Shown here piece after piece: positions 43,873-52,551 of a stretch of 64,000 nt of DNA. Within the stretch, counting starts at the first letter, position 1. Each line of letters opens with the position of its first letter. Source of the DNA: CAZGZD01 sp964530005 (GTDB taxonomy: Bacteria > Patescibacteriota > Microgenomatia > UBA1406 > GWC2-37-13). Location: positions 1 through 64,000 of the forward strand of contig CAZGZD010000003.1 of NCBI GenBank assembly GCA_964530005.1, written 5' to 3'. Made by a program: the position numbers and the translations under genes. The notes under the pieces were generated by a model. The model worked only from the letters and a program-made list of their open reading frames with translations. It made no database searches and had not been told where the DNA came from.

Positions 43873-44700
43873 ATGTTTGATACTCACGCGCACCTTCAAT
43901 TCAGTGCTTTTGAGAAAAATGCAGATGAGGTGATTGCTACTGCAAAGCGCACTGACGTGACCCATATGATGATCCCGTCAACTGATGTTGCCACCTCCCG
44001 CGCTGCAGTCAAGCTTGCTCAGAAATATGATAATATCTACGTGGCAGTTGGAATACATCCTCATCATATATTTGAATATCAAACTAAAAAAGACAAGCGA
44101 GATATAAAAAGTGAATTGAAAGAAATCGAGCAACTACTCTCACAAAAAAAAGTTATCGCGGTCGGAGAGGTCGGGGTTGATCGTTATTATTATACGAGGA
44201 CAAAATATACAGATTATGAGGTAACATCAGAATTCATAGAACTGCAAAAAGATATATTGAGGAGGCAAATTACACTTGCACTACTCCACAACAAACGGCT
44301 CATTCTTCACAATAGACAGGCAAAGGCAGATTTACTCGCAGTTCTGGACTCTGTATGGGATAGAAAGCTTGAAGGACGTACAGTACTTCACTGTTGCGAG
44401 CCGGATCTTGAACTTCTCGACTTCGCAAAGGAGCATAAGATATATATCGGAGTTGATGGCGATATTACCTATGATAGCGCAAAGGCAGACTTCATAGTGA
44501 GCGTCCCACTGAACATACTTGTTCTTGAGACAGACTCACCGTATCTATTACCCGAGCCACTTAGAAGTCAGAAAAAATTCCCCAATACACCCGTCAATCT
44601 TGAACTTATTGCTCAAAAGGTGGCAGATGTTCAACACATATCAGTTGATGAGGTAAAAAAAATAACCACCAATAATGCTATGGCACTTTTTCTTGAGTGA
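43873..44700 (+). CDS. TatD-family metal-dependent DNase
   Basis: This 275-residue TIM-barrel hydrolase shows FDTHAHLQFSAF (HxH metal ligands), VGIHPHH, VGEVGVDRYYY (the metal-bridging Glu), LILHNRQA, VLHCCEP and LETDSPYLLP. The usual length is about 260. TatD enzymes degrade DNA in a 3'-5' direction. There is a small Tyr-rich insertion after VGVD. The neighbour downstream is an unrelated membrane protein. Confidence 0.9.
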   Translation: MFDTHAHLQFSAFEKNADEVIATAKRTDVTHMMIPSTDVATSRAAVKLAQKYDNIYVAVGIHPHHIFEYQTKKDKRDIKSELKEIEQLLSQKKVIAVGEVGVDRYYYTRTKYTDYEVTSEFIELQKDILRRQITLALLHNKRLILHNRQAKADLLAVLDSVWDRKLEGRTVLHCCEPDLELLDFAKEHKIYIGVDGDITYDSAKADFIVSVPLNILVLETDSPYLLPEPLRSQKKFPNTPVNLELIAQKVADVQHISVDEVKKITTNNAMALFLE

Positions 44701-44720
44701 GGGTACAATAGTGAAAATCT

Positions 44721-45626
44721 ATGAATAAAGTAATCCCCACAAATACACTCGTTCTTCAGAAGATAATCGCATTCTTCATTACTATTGGAATTTTTTTAGC
44801 ATCGGGCTCTGCATATGGCTTGATGTTGACCGCGATTATCTTGGGGCATAGCCATTTTTTGCTGGGAATGATTTATAAGATCACGTCCCCGCGCCGTATA
44901 CCAGCAATTCGTATTGCTGGATTTGCTGCAGTTGGAATTATTCTATTTGGATTATTCTACAGACCTGGAAATCCTGATTTCCGGATCGACCTTTTACTTC
45001 TTATTACGACTCTTTATGCAATATATCACACTGTGGTTGACGATGAGTTTTCAGTCAATTTTTTCACGCCTGGTTATTCTCTGCTTCAAAAAATGGAGAT
45101 GGGGGCGCTTATTCTTGTATGGTCGGCAATTCATCTAAAGTGGCAGTACCTATCAACGTGGACAGTATATCTTGTTCTGACGAGTATTCTTCTTACTTTT
45201 CTATATGGAATGATTACGGTGAAAAATAAATTTATTCTTGGTTCGCAGAACTATTACTTTTTGGCTTTATGGGTATTTTCGATATTCGTATACTTTGCCA
45301 ATGTGACATTTTTCAATCAGCAGCTTTTTGTGGTTTCGTTTATCGGTATTTATCACTACCTTATTTATTACTTACACTATTTTCTTAAGCTTAAGGCAAT
45401 CAAAAATCCGACTCGCACTCTTGCGACGACATACGGATATCTTGTGGCTGTACTGATCTCAAATATCGTGATATTTTTATTGTATTTTATAAGTCAGTTC
45501 ACGAACAACATTGTGTTGGGCCAGCTTTTTAGCTACAATTTCTTTCTTGTGATTACACTTTTGCACTTTATCAGTTCCACTCGTATTCGTGAAATTGCCA
45601 CATTTTTTAACTTCAAAAACGAGTAA
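44721..45626 (+). CDS. Multi-pass membrane protein, unknown function
   Basis: This 301-residue protein has about eight to nine hydrophobic helices. It contains HSHFLLGMIYKITSP and HTVVDDEFSVNFFTPGY between helices, and YHYLIYYLHYFLKLKAIKNP later; the conserved-looking His residues suggest a metal or lipid-linked function. I recognise no family. Its end overlaps the start of the Lnt-like gene by 38 bp, so the two are probably an operon. Confidence 0.65.
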   Translation: MNKVIPTNTLVLQKIIAFFITIGIFLASGSAYGLMLTAIILGHSHFLLGMIYKITSPRRIPAIRIAGFAAVGIILFGLFYRPGNPDFRIDLLLLITTLYAIYHTVVDDEFSVNFFTPGYSLLQKMEMGALILVWSAIHLKWQYLSTWTVYLVLTSILLTFLYGMITVKNKFILGSQNYYFLALWVFSIFVYFANVTFFNQQLFVVSFIGIYHYLIYYLHYFLKLKAIKNPTRTLATTYGYLVAVLISNIVIFLLYFISQFTNNIVLGQLFSYNFFLVITLLHFISSTRIREIATFFNFKNE

Positions 45627-47094
45627 AGAAGCAGCACTCACGATCGTTCTTTTTATTGCCGCGGCAGCACTTTGTGCCCTCGGCCTATATGAGCCCTATC
45701 GTTTTCTTGTTTTTGTATTCCCAATTCCCCTTTATTTCTTACTAAGACGATTGTCTGTTTGGTCTGCTGCTTGTTTTGGATTCAGCTTTGGGGTGTATGT
45801 AAGTATTCCAACTTACTTATGGCTTACTCGGTTTGAGAGATTTGATCCATTTGTGATGGCTATGGTCGTGTATGGACTCGTATTTCTTGTACTTTTTGCG
45901 CTTACTAATTGGCTTATAAATCGGTATCCACAGAATCTATTTATCCAGATTTTTGCTTGCGGTTGGATATTCTATCTTATTGAATTTATTCTTCACTGGA
46001 CTTTTTTTGTGAAAGCATTTGTCAAAATTAGCAATGCACCCACAATGTATGATTGGGTATATCCGTATTTTGGTACAGGGATTGTGGAGGGGATCATACT
46101 TGCGACTGGATTTTTCTTGGCGGTTGGTCTTTCTTTGTATCTTACAGATCAACCACTTCAAAAGCTAAAGTACTTTGCTCTTTTTTTCCTCATTGTGGGA
46201 GTCGTAATTCCGCTTATAAAATCATCGGTAGTACTCAACACGAAGCATCCAAAAGTTCAGATTGAGGCTATTCAATACAACGCCAACTTCAGCTGGGAGG
46301 AGCGAGTTGCTCGAGTTGATGAGATATTTCAATATTATCTCAATCAGACGTCAGACGCTGCGCACCGGGGGATAAAAATTGTTGTGTGGCCCGAATATGC
46401 CGTACCAATTGATATAGTCAATAAAAATCACAAGTATGTGGTCGCACTTGAGGAGTCGTCCAAGAAACTTGATGTCGTGATTGTGCTTGGCTCGATCCAA
46501 GACTCAACAGCCGAGGAGAGTAAGAATGGGGCATATATTGGATACGATTTATCCCTTGTTGTGGATCCGATTAAGGGTCTACTTGAGCCGTATCGCGCGG
46601 TACACCCTTACTCAAGCAATATTCTTCCTGGTCCAAAGCCGATGATTTTTCAGACGAAGTACGGGAATTTTCCAGTACTTTCCTGTTTTGAGATCTCAAA
46701 TCACAAATTTGTAGCTGATTATTTTGCCCGAGGGGTGCCGATAGATTTTATTATCGGGATAGCTAACAATCAGGTATTTGATGGAACGTATGGATATACA
46801 AGACTCAAAAATCACGCCCGTACAATAGCCGCAGAGAATAATCGATACTTGCTATATGTTACCAACACTGGTCCAACCACTATATTCAACAGTAGTGGAG
46901 AAGAGGTTGATCGAGTACCATATAGCACACAAGGGATTGTGTCATACAACGTCGAGAAAAACGAGGATCGAAGTGTTTATTCAATTTTTCAGGAATGGTT
47001 GCCTCTTCTTCTTACATCTGGTGTCTTTTGGTATGTGCTTAAAATAGAAAAAAGTAAAAATTCGAAAAAACCTTTTTCAAGAAAGAAAAAGTAA
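45589..47094 (+). CDS. Apolipoprotein N-acyltransferase-like protein with altered catalytic Lys
   Basis: This protein has 501 residues from GTG 45589. An N-terminal block of about six membrane helices is followed by a nitrilase domain, the Lnt architecture. The Glu is present in VVWPEYAVP (about 269) and the Cys in PVLSCFEIS (about 366). At the position of the catalytic Lys (family YxKxHLVPFGE) this protein has PYRAVHPYSS, lacking Lys at about 337. The enzyme may use another Lys, act differently, or be inactive. Lnt acylates lipoprotein N-termini; the lipoprotein at 1.5 kb would be a possible substrate. Confidence 0.8.
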   Translation: MKLPHFLTSKTSKEAALTIVLFIAAAALCALGLYEPYRFLVFVFPIPLYFLLRRLSVWSAACFGFSFGVYVSIPTYLWLTRFERFDPFVMAMVVYGLVFLVLFALTNWLINRYPQNLFIQIFACGWIFYLIEFILHWTFFVKAFVKISNAPTMYDWVYPYFGTGIVEGIILATGFFLAVGLSLYLTDQPLQKLKYFALFFLIVGVVIPLIKSSVVLNTKHPKVQIEAIQYNANFSWEERVARVDEIFQYYLNQTSDAAHRGIKIVVWPEYAVPIDIVNKNHKYVVALEESSKKLDVVIVLGSIQDSTAEESKNGAYIGYDLSLVVDPIKGLLEPYRAVHPYSSNILPGPKPMIFQTKYGNFPVLSCFEISNHKFVADYFARGVPIDFIIGIANNQVFDGTYGYTRLKNHARTIAAENNRYLLYVTNTGPTTIFNSSGEEVDRVPYSTQGIVSYNVEKNEDRSVYSIFQEWLPLLLTSGVFWYVLKIEKSKNSKKPFSRKKK

Positions 47095-47165
47095 TTGAAA
47101 AAGTTCTTTGATGAAGTTAGAATGAGTGAGCTTATTTTTGTTTAATAAAATTATTCAGTAGTTTG

Positions 47166-47198
47166 TGCACGAGATTAAATTTCGTGCATTTTTTATTT
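47166..47198 (+). terminator. Rho-independent terminator just before kup
   Basis: The perfect stem TGCACGA/TCGTGCA has a loop that can extend the pairing, and is followed by a T-rich run. It ends only 15 nt before the kup ATG; the kup -10 (TAGTAT, 47201-47206) follows directly. Confidence 0.85.
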
Positions 47199-47212
47199 TA
47201 TAGTATTAGATT

Positions 47213-49135
47213 ATGAACTCAGACTCGAAATCTAATAAAAAAACAGGACTTTTTGTACTCACACTTGGGGCACTTGGAGTGGTCTACGGAGATATTGGTA
47301 CATCACCCCTATATGCAATAAATGAGATTTTTTTTGGGCGTGGGCGTACTTTAGTGACGAATGCGAATGTATTGGGTAGTATATCCCTTGTGCTGTGGGC
47401 ACTTATATGTATCATCGCATTCAAATATATTATATTTGTACTTCGAGCCGATAATGATGGTGAAGGTGGAGTTTTTTCACTTTTTGCCCTACTTGGTAAT
47501 TATAAGAAGCGGTCAGTGTTGCTTCTTACCTCATTTCTTATCCTTGCGGCTGGATTTTTGTTGGGTGAGGGGATAATCACACCTGCAATAAGTGTGCTTT
47601 CCGCAGTTGAAGGACTTAAAGTAGCAACTCCAGCATTTAAGCCATATGTGATTCCTATCACAGTTGTGATACTTACCACTCTTTTTGCATTTCAATATAA
47701 AGGCACAGCTAAAGTGGGTGCTATATTTGGGCCAATAATTGGGGTTTGGTTTGCTGCTATTTCTTTACTTGGATTGAAGCAGATCGTGATGACTCCGGCA
47801 ATCCTTGCCGCTTTTAATCCCATATACGGAGCCTCTTTCTTAATACATAATGGAATACACGCCTCTTTTATCGTTCTGGGTTCAGTGATACTTGTTGTGA
47901 CAGGTGGAGAGGCTTTATATGCGGACATGGGACACTTTGGTCGATTGCCGATACGTATATCGTGGTTTACGATTGTATTTCCTTCTCTTATTCTAAACTA
48001 TTTGGGCCAGGGGGCTTATCTTATAAGTGGACAAACTGTGAGCGGAAATAATCTATTTTTTAGCTTAGTTCCTTTAAATTTTTTATATCCAATGGTTGTC
48101 TTAGCTACTTTTGCCACAATAATCGCATCTCAAGCGCTCATCTCAGGGGCATATTCACTAATTTCTCAAGCAATTGCCTTGGGGCTTTTCCCCCGATTTG
48201 ATGTCAGATATACTCATGAACATCACGCAGGGCAAATATATGTGCCCTTTATAAACTGGAGCCTTTATATTGGATGTATATTGCTTGTATTTATCTTTCG
48301 TTCGGCAAGCGCACTGGCTGCGGCATATGGACTTGCTGTATCTGGGGTAATGCTGGCTACAACATGTGCGATGATAGCTATTTCACGATACACATGGAAA
48401 TGGGGCTATTTGCGTATTGTAGTTGTGTGGTTGCCGCTTTTTATTATTGACGCTTCATTTTTAATCGCCAATTCTCTTAAGTTTGTCGATGGAGGATTTA
48501 TTCCATTTTTGATAGGTATTGGTGTATTTATTGTGATGACAACATGGTATTGGGGTCGACAACAGATTCTGGATGCTTACTCTCAAGTATCTACAATGAC
48601 AGTTGGCAGACTTATTAATATAAAAAAGAGCGCTACGCAGTTTTTCCCTCGCTCAATGCTCATTCTTACCCCAACTTATGTATCTTCAGCGGAAGATAAG
48701 ATACCGGCACACGTGCAGCTTTTTTGGGAAAGATACAAAGTTCTTCCTAAGCACCTAATCCTACTTACGATTGTGGAGAAAAAAACTCCGTATATACGAA
48801 CTGATCGTTATCGAATAAGTATCTTTGACAAAGATAAGGACAGAAGTTTTATAGCTGTTGAGGCAAGCTTTGGATTCAAGGAAGAGCCAGACGTAGAGCG
48901 GGTGATTGGTGATATTGCGGCTAACGAAGACCTGACTCCATATGATGATCTGAGTGACTGGATCATATTTGTGGGCAAAGAGCGAATAGTACAACGCCCA
49001 CAAGGAAGACGCCGCAATAAGCTTCGATTCTATCTATTTAGACTTATTTTTCGAAATACTGAGCGCACGTATAGCTACTTTGGCATTGATGATGATGTGC
49101 GGCTTACGACCGAGATTATTCCTGTTGCCCTTTAG
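47213..49135 (+). CDS. kup: KUP-family potassium transporter
   Basis: This 640-residue protein is of normal KUP length. The N-terminus has the signature LGALGVVYGDIGTSPLYAINEIFFG, then twelve membrane helices (for example ADNDGEGGVFSLFALL and GGEALYADMGHFGRLPIRISWF). A cytoplasmic C-terminal domain (about residues 460-640) is present. It takes up K+ with protons. TAGTAT lies 6 nt before the ATG, immediately after a terminator, so the transcript is expected to be leaderless. Confidence 0.96.
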   Translation: MNSDSKSNKKTGLFVLTLGALGVVYGDIGTSPLYAINEIFFGRGRTLVTNANVLGSISLVLWALICIIAFKYIIFVLRADNDGEGGVFSLFALLGNYKKRSVLLLTSFLILAAGFLLGEGIITPAISVLSAVEGLKVATPAFKPYVIPITVVILTTLFAFQYKGTAKVGAIFGPIIGVWFAAISLLGLKQIVMTPAILAAFNPIYGASFLIHNGIHASFIVLGSVILVVTGGEALYADMGHFGRLPIRISWFTIVFPSLILNYLGQGAYLISGQTVSGNNLFFSLVPLNFLYPMVVLATFATIIASQALISGAYSLISQAIALGLFPRFDVRYTHEHHAGQIYVPFINWSLYIGCILLVFIFRSASALAAAYGLAVSGVMLATTCAMIAISRYTWKWGYLRIVVVWLPLFIIDASFLIANSLKFVDGGFIPFLIGIGVFIVMTTWYWGRQQILDAYSQVSTMTVGRLINIKKSATQFFPRSMLILTPTYVSSAEDKIPAHVQLFWERYKVLPKHLILLTIVEKKTPYIRTDRYRISIFDKDKDRSFIAVEASFGFKEEPDVERVIGDIAANEDLTPYDDLSDWIIFVGKERIVQRPQGRRRNKLRFYLFRLIFRNTERTYSYFGIDDDVRLTTEIIPVAL

Positions 49136-50151
49136 GAAGAAATTGCCTTTGAAAAGTCTTTTTTGAACGTGATGGACGAGAATTCCTTACTTCGCCTTTG
49201 AGCGGCACTGCCTATTTTTTTCTGTAGCACTTGATCTCCAAGAAGGAGGCTAATTTTTGAGGCAATGTCATTGCTGTCACTGGGTACGGCAAAAAGCGCA
49301 GTGTCCGCTGCAGTCTCGCGGAATATTGGGGAATCAGCAAGAATTGATGGACAGGCACAACTTGCGGCTTCAAGATATGAGAATCCGAATCCTTCATCGT
49401 GGGAGATGAGGATGTTGGCCACAGCGCCGCGGTAGAGACTTATGAGATCTTCATCTGATACGAACCCAGGAAACACGAATCGCTTATCTCCCTGTACCTC
49501 ACTCATAAATTCAGAAAATGCTACTTCTTCTATATTCATACTCGGCTTGCGGGTAAATGCACGGCCCACGCAGACTATTGTGACATTTGCTTGTTTTACA
49601 GCGCGCGCAAGATTTAATAGATTCTTATTCCAAGTCACATCCCCTACGTAGATAAAATAATCAACTACTGGCTCAATCGGGAAGATTTTGATGGTATTTT
49701 TTGTTGGTTTTGACCTGAATATTTTGGGCAGTATTGGATAGATTACAGATATTTTTTTATCAGGGATATCAAGAATCTGAATGATGTCTTTCTTACTGTG
49801 CTCGGAGTCGGTAATAATACGGTCGTAATTTTTAAGAAGCTGTTTATTCTGCCAGACATTAAATTTGCCTTTTATACCAAGTGGGAAATGCTCTGGATAT
49901 TTGAGTGGGATAAGATCATGGATCACTCCAATCTGCTTTTTTGCAAGCCTTTTTTTGACAATTGGTGACTTAACAAAATTTATAAAAGGATTTATAAGAG
50001 TAGCTGACGTGGGAACTTCGGTGAGGTCTGATGTGAAGGTGAACTCATCCGCAAAGTTTTCTCGAAGTATCTGCAAGTATCGGCCAACTCCACGAACCCG
50101 ACTCAGCTCATCCGAGGAGGTTGGATCATAGACATAGACGTGTGAAGCCAT
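49132..50151 (-). CDS. Group 1 / GT4-like glycosyltransferase
   Basis: This 339-residue protein has the GT-B fold: an N-terminal acceptor domain, then VVDYFIYVGDVTWNKNLLNLARAV and the UDP-sugar-binding SHDEGFGFSYLEAASCACPSILADSPIFRETAADTA, typical of GT4. It transfers a sugar onto a lipid or glycan carrier; the donor is not known. It overlaps kup by 4 bp at the tail. TACAAT lies 5 nt before the ATG. Confidence 0.9.
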   Translation of the reverse strand: MASHVYVYDPTSSDELSRVRGVGRYLQILRENFADEFTFTSDLTEVPTSATLINPFINFVKSPIVKKRLAKKQIGVIHDLIPLKYPEHFPLGIKGKFNVWQNKQLLKNYDRIITDSEHSKKDIIQILDIPDKKISVIYPILPKIFRSKPTKNTIKIFPIEPVVDYFIYVGDVTWNKNLLNLARAVKQANVTIVCVGRAFTRKPSMNIEEVAFSEFMSEVQGDKRFVFPGFVSDEDLISLYRGAVANILISHDEGFGFSYLEAASCACPSILADSPIFRETAADTALFAVPSDSNDIASKISLLLGDQVLQKKIGSAAQRRSKEFSSITFKKDFSKAISS

Positions 50152-50186
50152 AGCTTATTGTAGCAAAAATAGCTCTTGGGATATGT

Positions 50187-51818
50187 TTAGTGAGTGAGAA
50201 GGGGAATGACATATTTAATTCGTCTATGTTCGTCAACAAGTACAGGGGCGACAAATACACGGTTTCCTCCAGAGACGACTGGCTTAGCCCCTTCATTGTT
50301 TCGTATACTTTTGACGAGCCTAAGTAAGTCAAACATGGTCTTAGTTATTCCTGTTGGAATACTTCCGGATTGCGATTCAAGCCATTCTCTCAATTCTTCA
50401 TCATTGGGGTCCTTGGGATTTTTCATATCCCAGGAATTTTGTTTTTTTGCCCAGTCAATCTCAGCCAGCTTTTCCCAATCAGCATCACTAATTGTTTCTC
50501 GCACTATACCTTTTGCAACCACGACAACAGGTGCTTCAGCATATTCACTCGCCTTCACATAGACTTTTGTAAATTCGTCGGTAATATTTCCATTTAGCCT
50601 ATTATCTCTTATTATTCCTGTTGTTAATTCAAGATGAGAGATCAACTCGTCATCTTGGGGATGAAGAAGAAATGCAGCAATCTCGAATGGTCCATTGCTG
50701 CGCTCTTCAACAACGACAACCCTCTCTTTATGGGTGCTATATGGATACTCGTCCCCCTGATTAAGTAGGTATCCATTGAATGAATTAGCGAGGAGAAGAA
50801 GGCTTCGTTGGCGTATCTCAGTCTCATCTGCCTCTTGATAAATAGTTCGCACTTTATCTTCGATAATAGAAAGCGCATCTGTCGAGCTTGCAAGCTCATT
50901 AACCCCTTCCCAGAACTTCAACATACCTACTTGGTATCTATGTGTCCAGTCGAGATCAAATGCAAATTCTCCAAAGACTTTTTTAAGTTGATCGGCGATT
51001 TGCTCAGTGGAGAGTACGTGTTGGCTTTTTACAAGACCTGAAATTACATCTTCTGTAAATCCAGTATCAACTCCTGCAGATAGCGCGGTGTCTGTTTCAA
51101 GGCCCATATATCCAAACCCATTATGAGGATCAAAGCTGAACTGAATAGGAAAAAATGTTTCCTCTTTATACTTTTCTGCAACGTACTTTGAAGTTGCTTT
51201 AGCCAGGGCCTTTTTTCGTCTGACATCAGCAAAGAGTCCCCCGTCTACTGGGACAACTCCCTTTTTCTTTTCTCTTAAGCCTCGCGCGGCACATCCTAAG
51301 TGACTATCAAATACTTGACTCATAGAGGGAGATCCGCCGTTTTTGCCGAAATGTTGATCTATTAGAGATGCAAAATTTGCCTCGGGATTTAGTAGAAATT
51401 TCCCGTCTGCGTCATATTCAAAACCTGGTATCTCAGCGCCCGCGATTTTGAATACTCCTCCATGGCCTGGGGGTATACCAAATACAGCCGGACTTGGAAT
51501 ACGTCCATCTGTGCAGAACACTCCAAATACAGGAACAGGGAAGAGTGAATCGGCAATCTCAACTGCATGTATGACATCAGGTGACTCCACCTCATCTGCA
51601 CGGTAATTTCTCTCGCGAAATAGAGCTGGGAGAAATCTCGTAAGATATTTTTGGCTCAAGTAAAGCGCTCGCTCGGGAGGAGGAGTCTCACGACCTGTAA
51701 GTGCGCGGTGCCTTTGTTCAAGAAGAGAGACGACGTTTTTCAGAATTAATTTCTCGTGAAGTCTTATCTCTCCTTGTGGCATATCTTTAAAGTATCCTTT
51801 AAATCTTTCAGAACTCAT
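50187..51818 (-). CDS. Large protein with beta-carbonic-anhydrase-like zinc motif
   Basis: This 543-residue protein has VFGVFCTDGRIPSP (Cys about 102, Asp about 104, Arg about 106) and later VFDSHLGCAARG (His about 173, Cys about 176), with a Gly-rich FKIAGAEIPG between. This order is that of the zinc ligands and Asp-Arg dyad of beta-carbonic anhydrases (CxDxR ... HxxC). The remaining ~350 residues are unfamiliar. A zinc-binding hydrolase or lyase function is inferred; I am not sure it is a carbonic anhydrase. Confidence 0.6.
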   Translation of the reverse strand: MSSERFKGYFKDMPQGEIRLHEKLILKNVVSLLEQRHRALTGRETPPPERALYLSQKYLTRFLPALFRERNYRADEVESPDVIHAVEIADSLFPVPVFGVFCTDGRIPSPAVFGIPPGHGGVFKIAGAEIPGFEYDADGKFLLNPEANFASLIDQHFGKNGGSPSMSQVFDSHLGCAARGLREKKKGVVPVDGGLFADVRRKKALAKATSKYVAEKYKEETFFPIQFSFDPHNGFGYMGLETDTALSAGVDTGFTEDVISGLVKSQHVLSTEQIADQLKKVFGEFAFDLDWTHRYQVGMLKFWEGVNELASSTDALSIIEDKVRTIYQEADETEIRQRSLLLLANSFNGYLLNQGDEYPYSTHKERVVVVEERSNGPFEIAAFLLHPQDDELISHLELTTGIIRDNRLNGNITDEFTKVYVKASEYAEAPVVVVAKGIVRETISDADWEKLAEIDWAKKQNSWDMKNPKDPNDEELREWLESQSGSIPTGITKTMFDLLRLVKSIRNNEGAKPVVSGGNRVFVAPVLVDEHRRIKYVIPLLTH

Positions 51819-51899
51819 TGTTTAAAAGCTATTACTATACATCAAAATAGAAAAATTATCAATGGGTTTGCGATTTTTTTTATGTACAATTAGTGGTCT

Positions 51900-52442
51900 A
51901 TGATGATCGGGCCAAAAAAACTTCTGGAGCTTGTTGGGGAAATTAACCTTGTTGAAGGATTAAGTGAGCGCGAGCTTAAAGAGCCAGAAGGAGCTGGATT
52001 TGACCTTCGACTCGGTGAGATCTGGGCCATAGAAGGAGGCACTGCATTTTTGGGAGTGGAGGAGCGAGAGACACCTAAGATCAAGTCTGTTGCGAAGTAC
52101 AAAATCGACAAACGTGAATCTTTTACACTCAAACCTGGAGATTTTTACCTTGTCTCGACAATTGAGAAGGTGAATCTGCCAATAGATATTGCTGCACAAT
52201 TTAAGCCTCGAACTACCACATTTCGCTCAGGCCTATTTTTGCGCACGGGTATTGCCCAGCCTGGATATCAGGGCATACTCAGCTTTGGAATAAAAAATGA
52301 AGGTCCTATTCCTGTTACCCTTGAGCTTGGATGTCGATTTGTGAGCGCTCAATTCTACTGGGTAGATGGAGGGGGAGAGCAGTATCGAGGGCAATGGCAG
52401 GGTGGGCGCGTGACGACAGACAAGCGCGAAAAACAGGTATAA
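51900..52442 (+). CDS. dCTP deaminase/dUTPase-superfamily protein
   Basis: This 180-residue protein (ATG ATG, either may start) shows the superfamily core EGAGFDLRLGEIW, FKPRTTTFRSGLFLRTG, AQPGYQGILSFGIKNEG and RFVSAQFYW. In dCTP deaminases the residue after PG(F/Y) is the catalytic Glu (PGFEG); here it is Gln (PGYQG, about 124) and the preceding Asp is Gln too. Deaminase activity is thus doubtful; it could be a dUTPase-like or inactive relative. It opens the thyA-folA cluster. Confidence 0.85.
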   Translation: MMIGPKKLLELVGEINLVEGLSERELKEPEGAGFDLRLGEIWAIEGGTAFLGVEERETPKIKSVAKYKIDKRESFTLKPGDFYLVSTIEKVNLPIDIAAQFKPRTTTFRSGLFLRTGIAQPGYQGILSFGIKNEGPIPVTLELGCRFVSAQFYWVDGGGEQYRGQWQGGRVTTDKREKQV

Positions 52443-52445
52443 TAT

Positions 52446-52531
52446 ACTTACTTTTACTTATTTTTGACTCCAGTGGGTTCCCGCCCTCACGGGCATCCCA
52501 AGTCGCAAAAGATAAGTAAAAGTAACAAAAG
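52446..52531. repeat. Palindromic intergenic repeat, copy B
   Basis: This is the cleanest copy: left arm TTACTTTTACTTAT (14 bp) is a perfect match to the complement of the right arm, followed inward by TTTTGACTCCAGTGGG and CCCAAGTCGCAAAA. The centre has its own CCCG/CGGG stem. It lies between the dcd-like gene and thyA. Confidence 0.75.
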
Positions 52532-52551
52532 AGTTTAATTTCCCCAAACAT

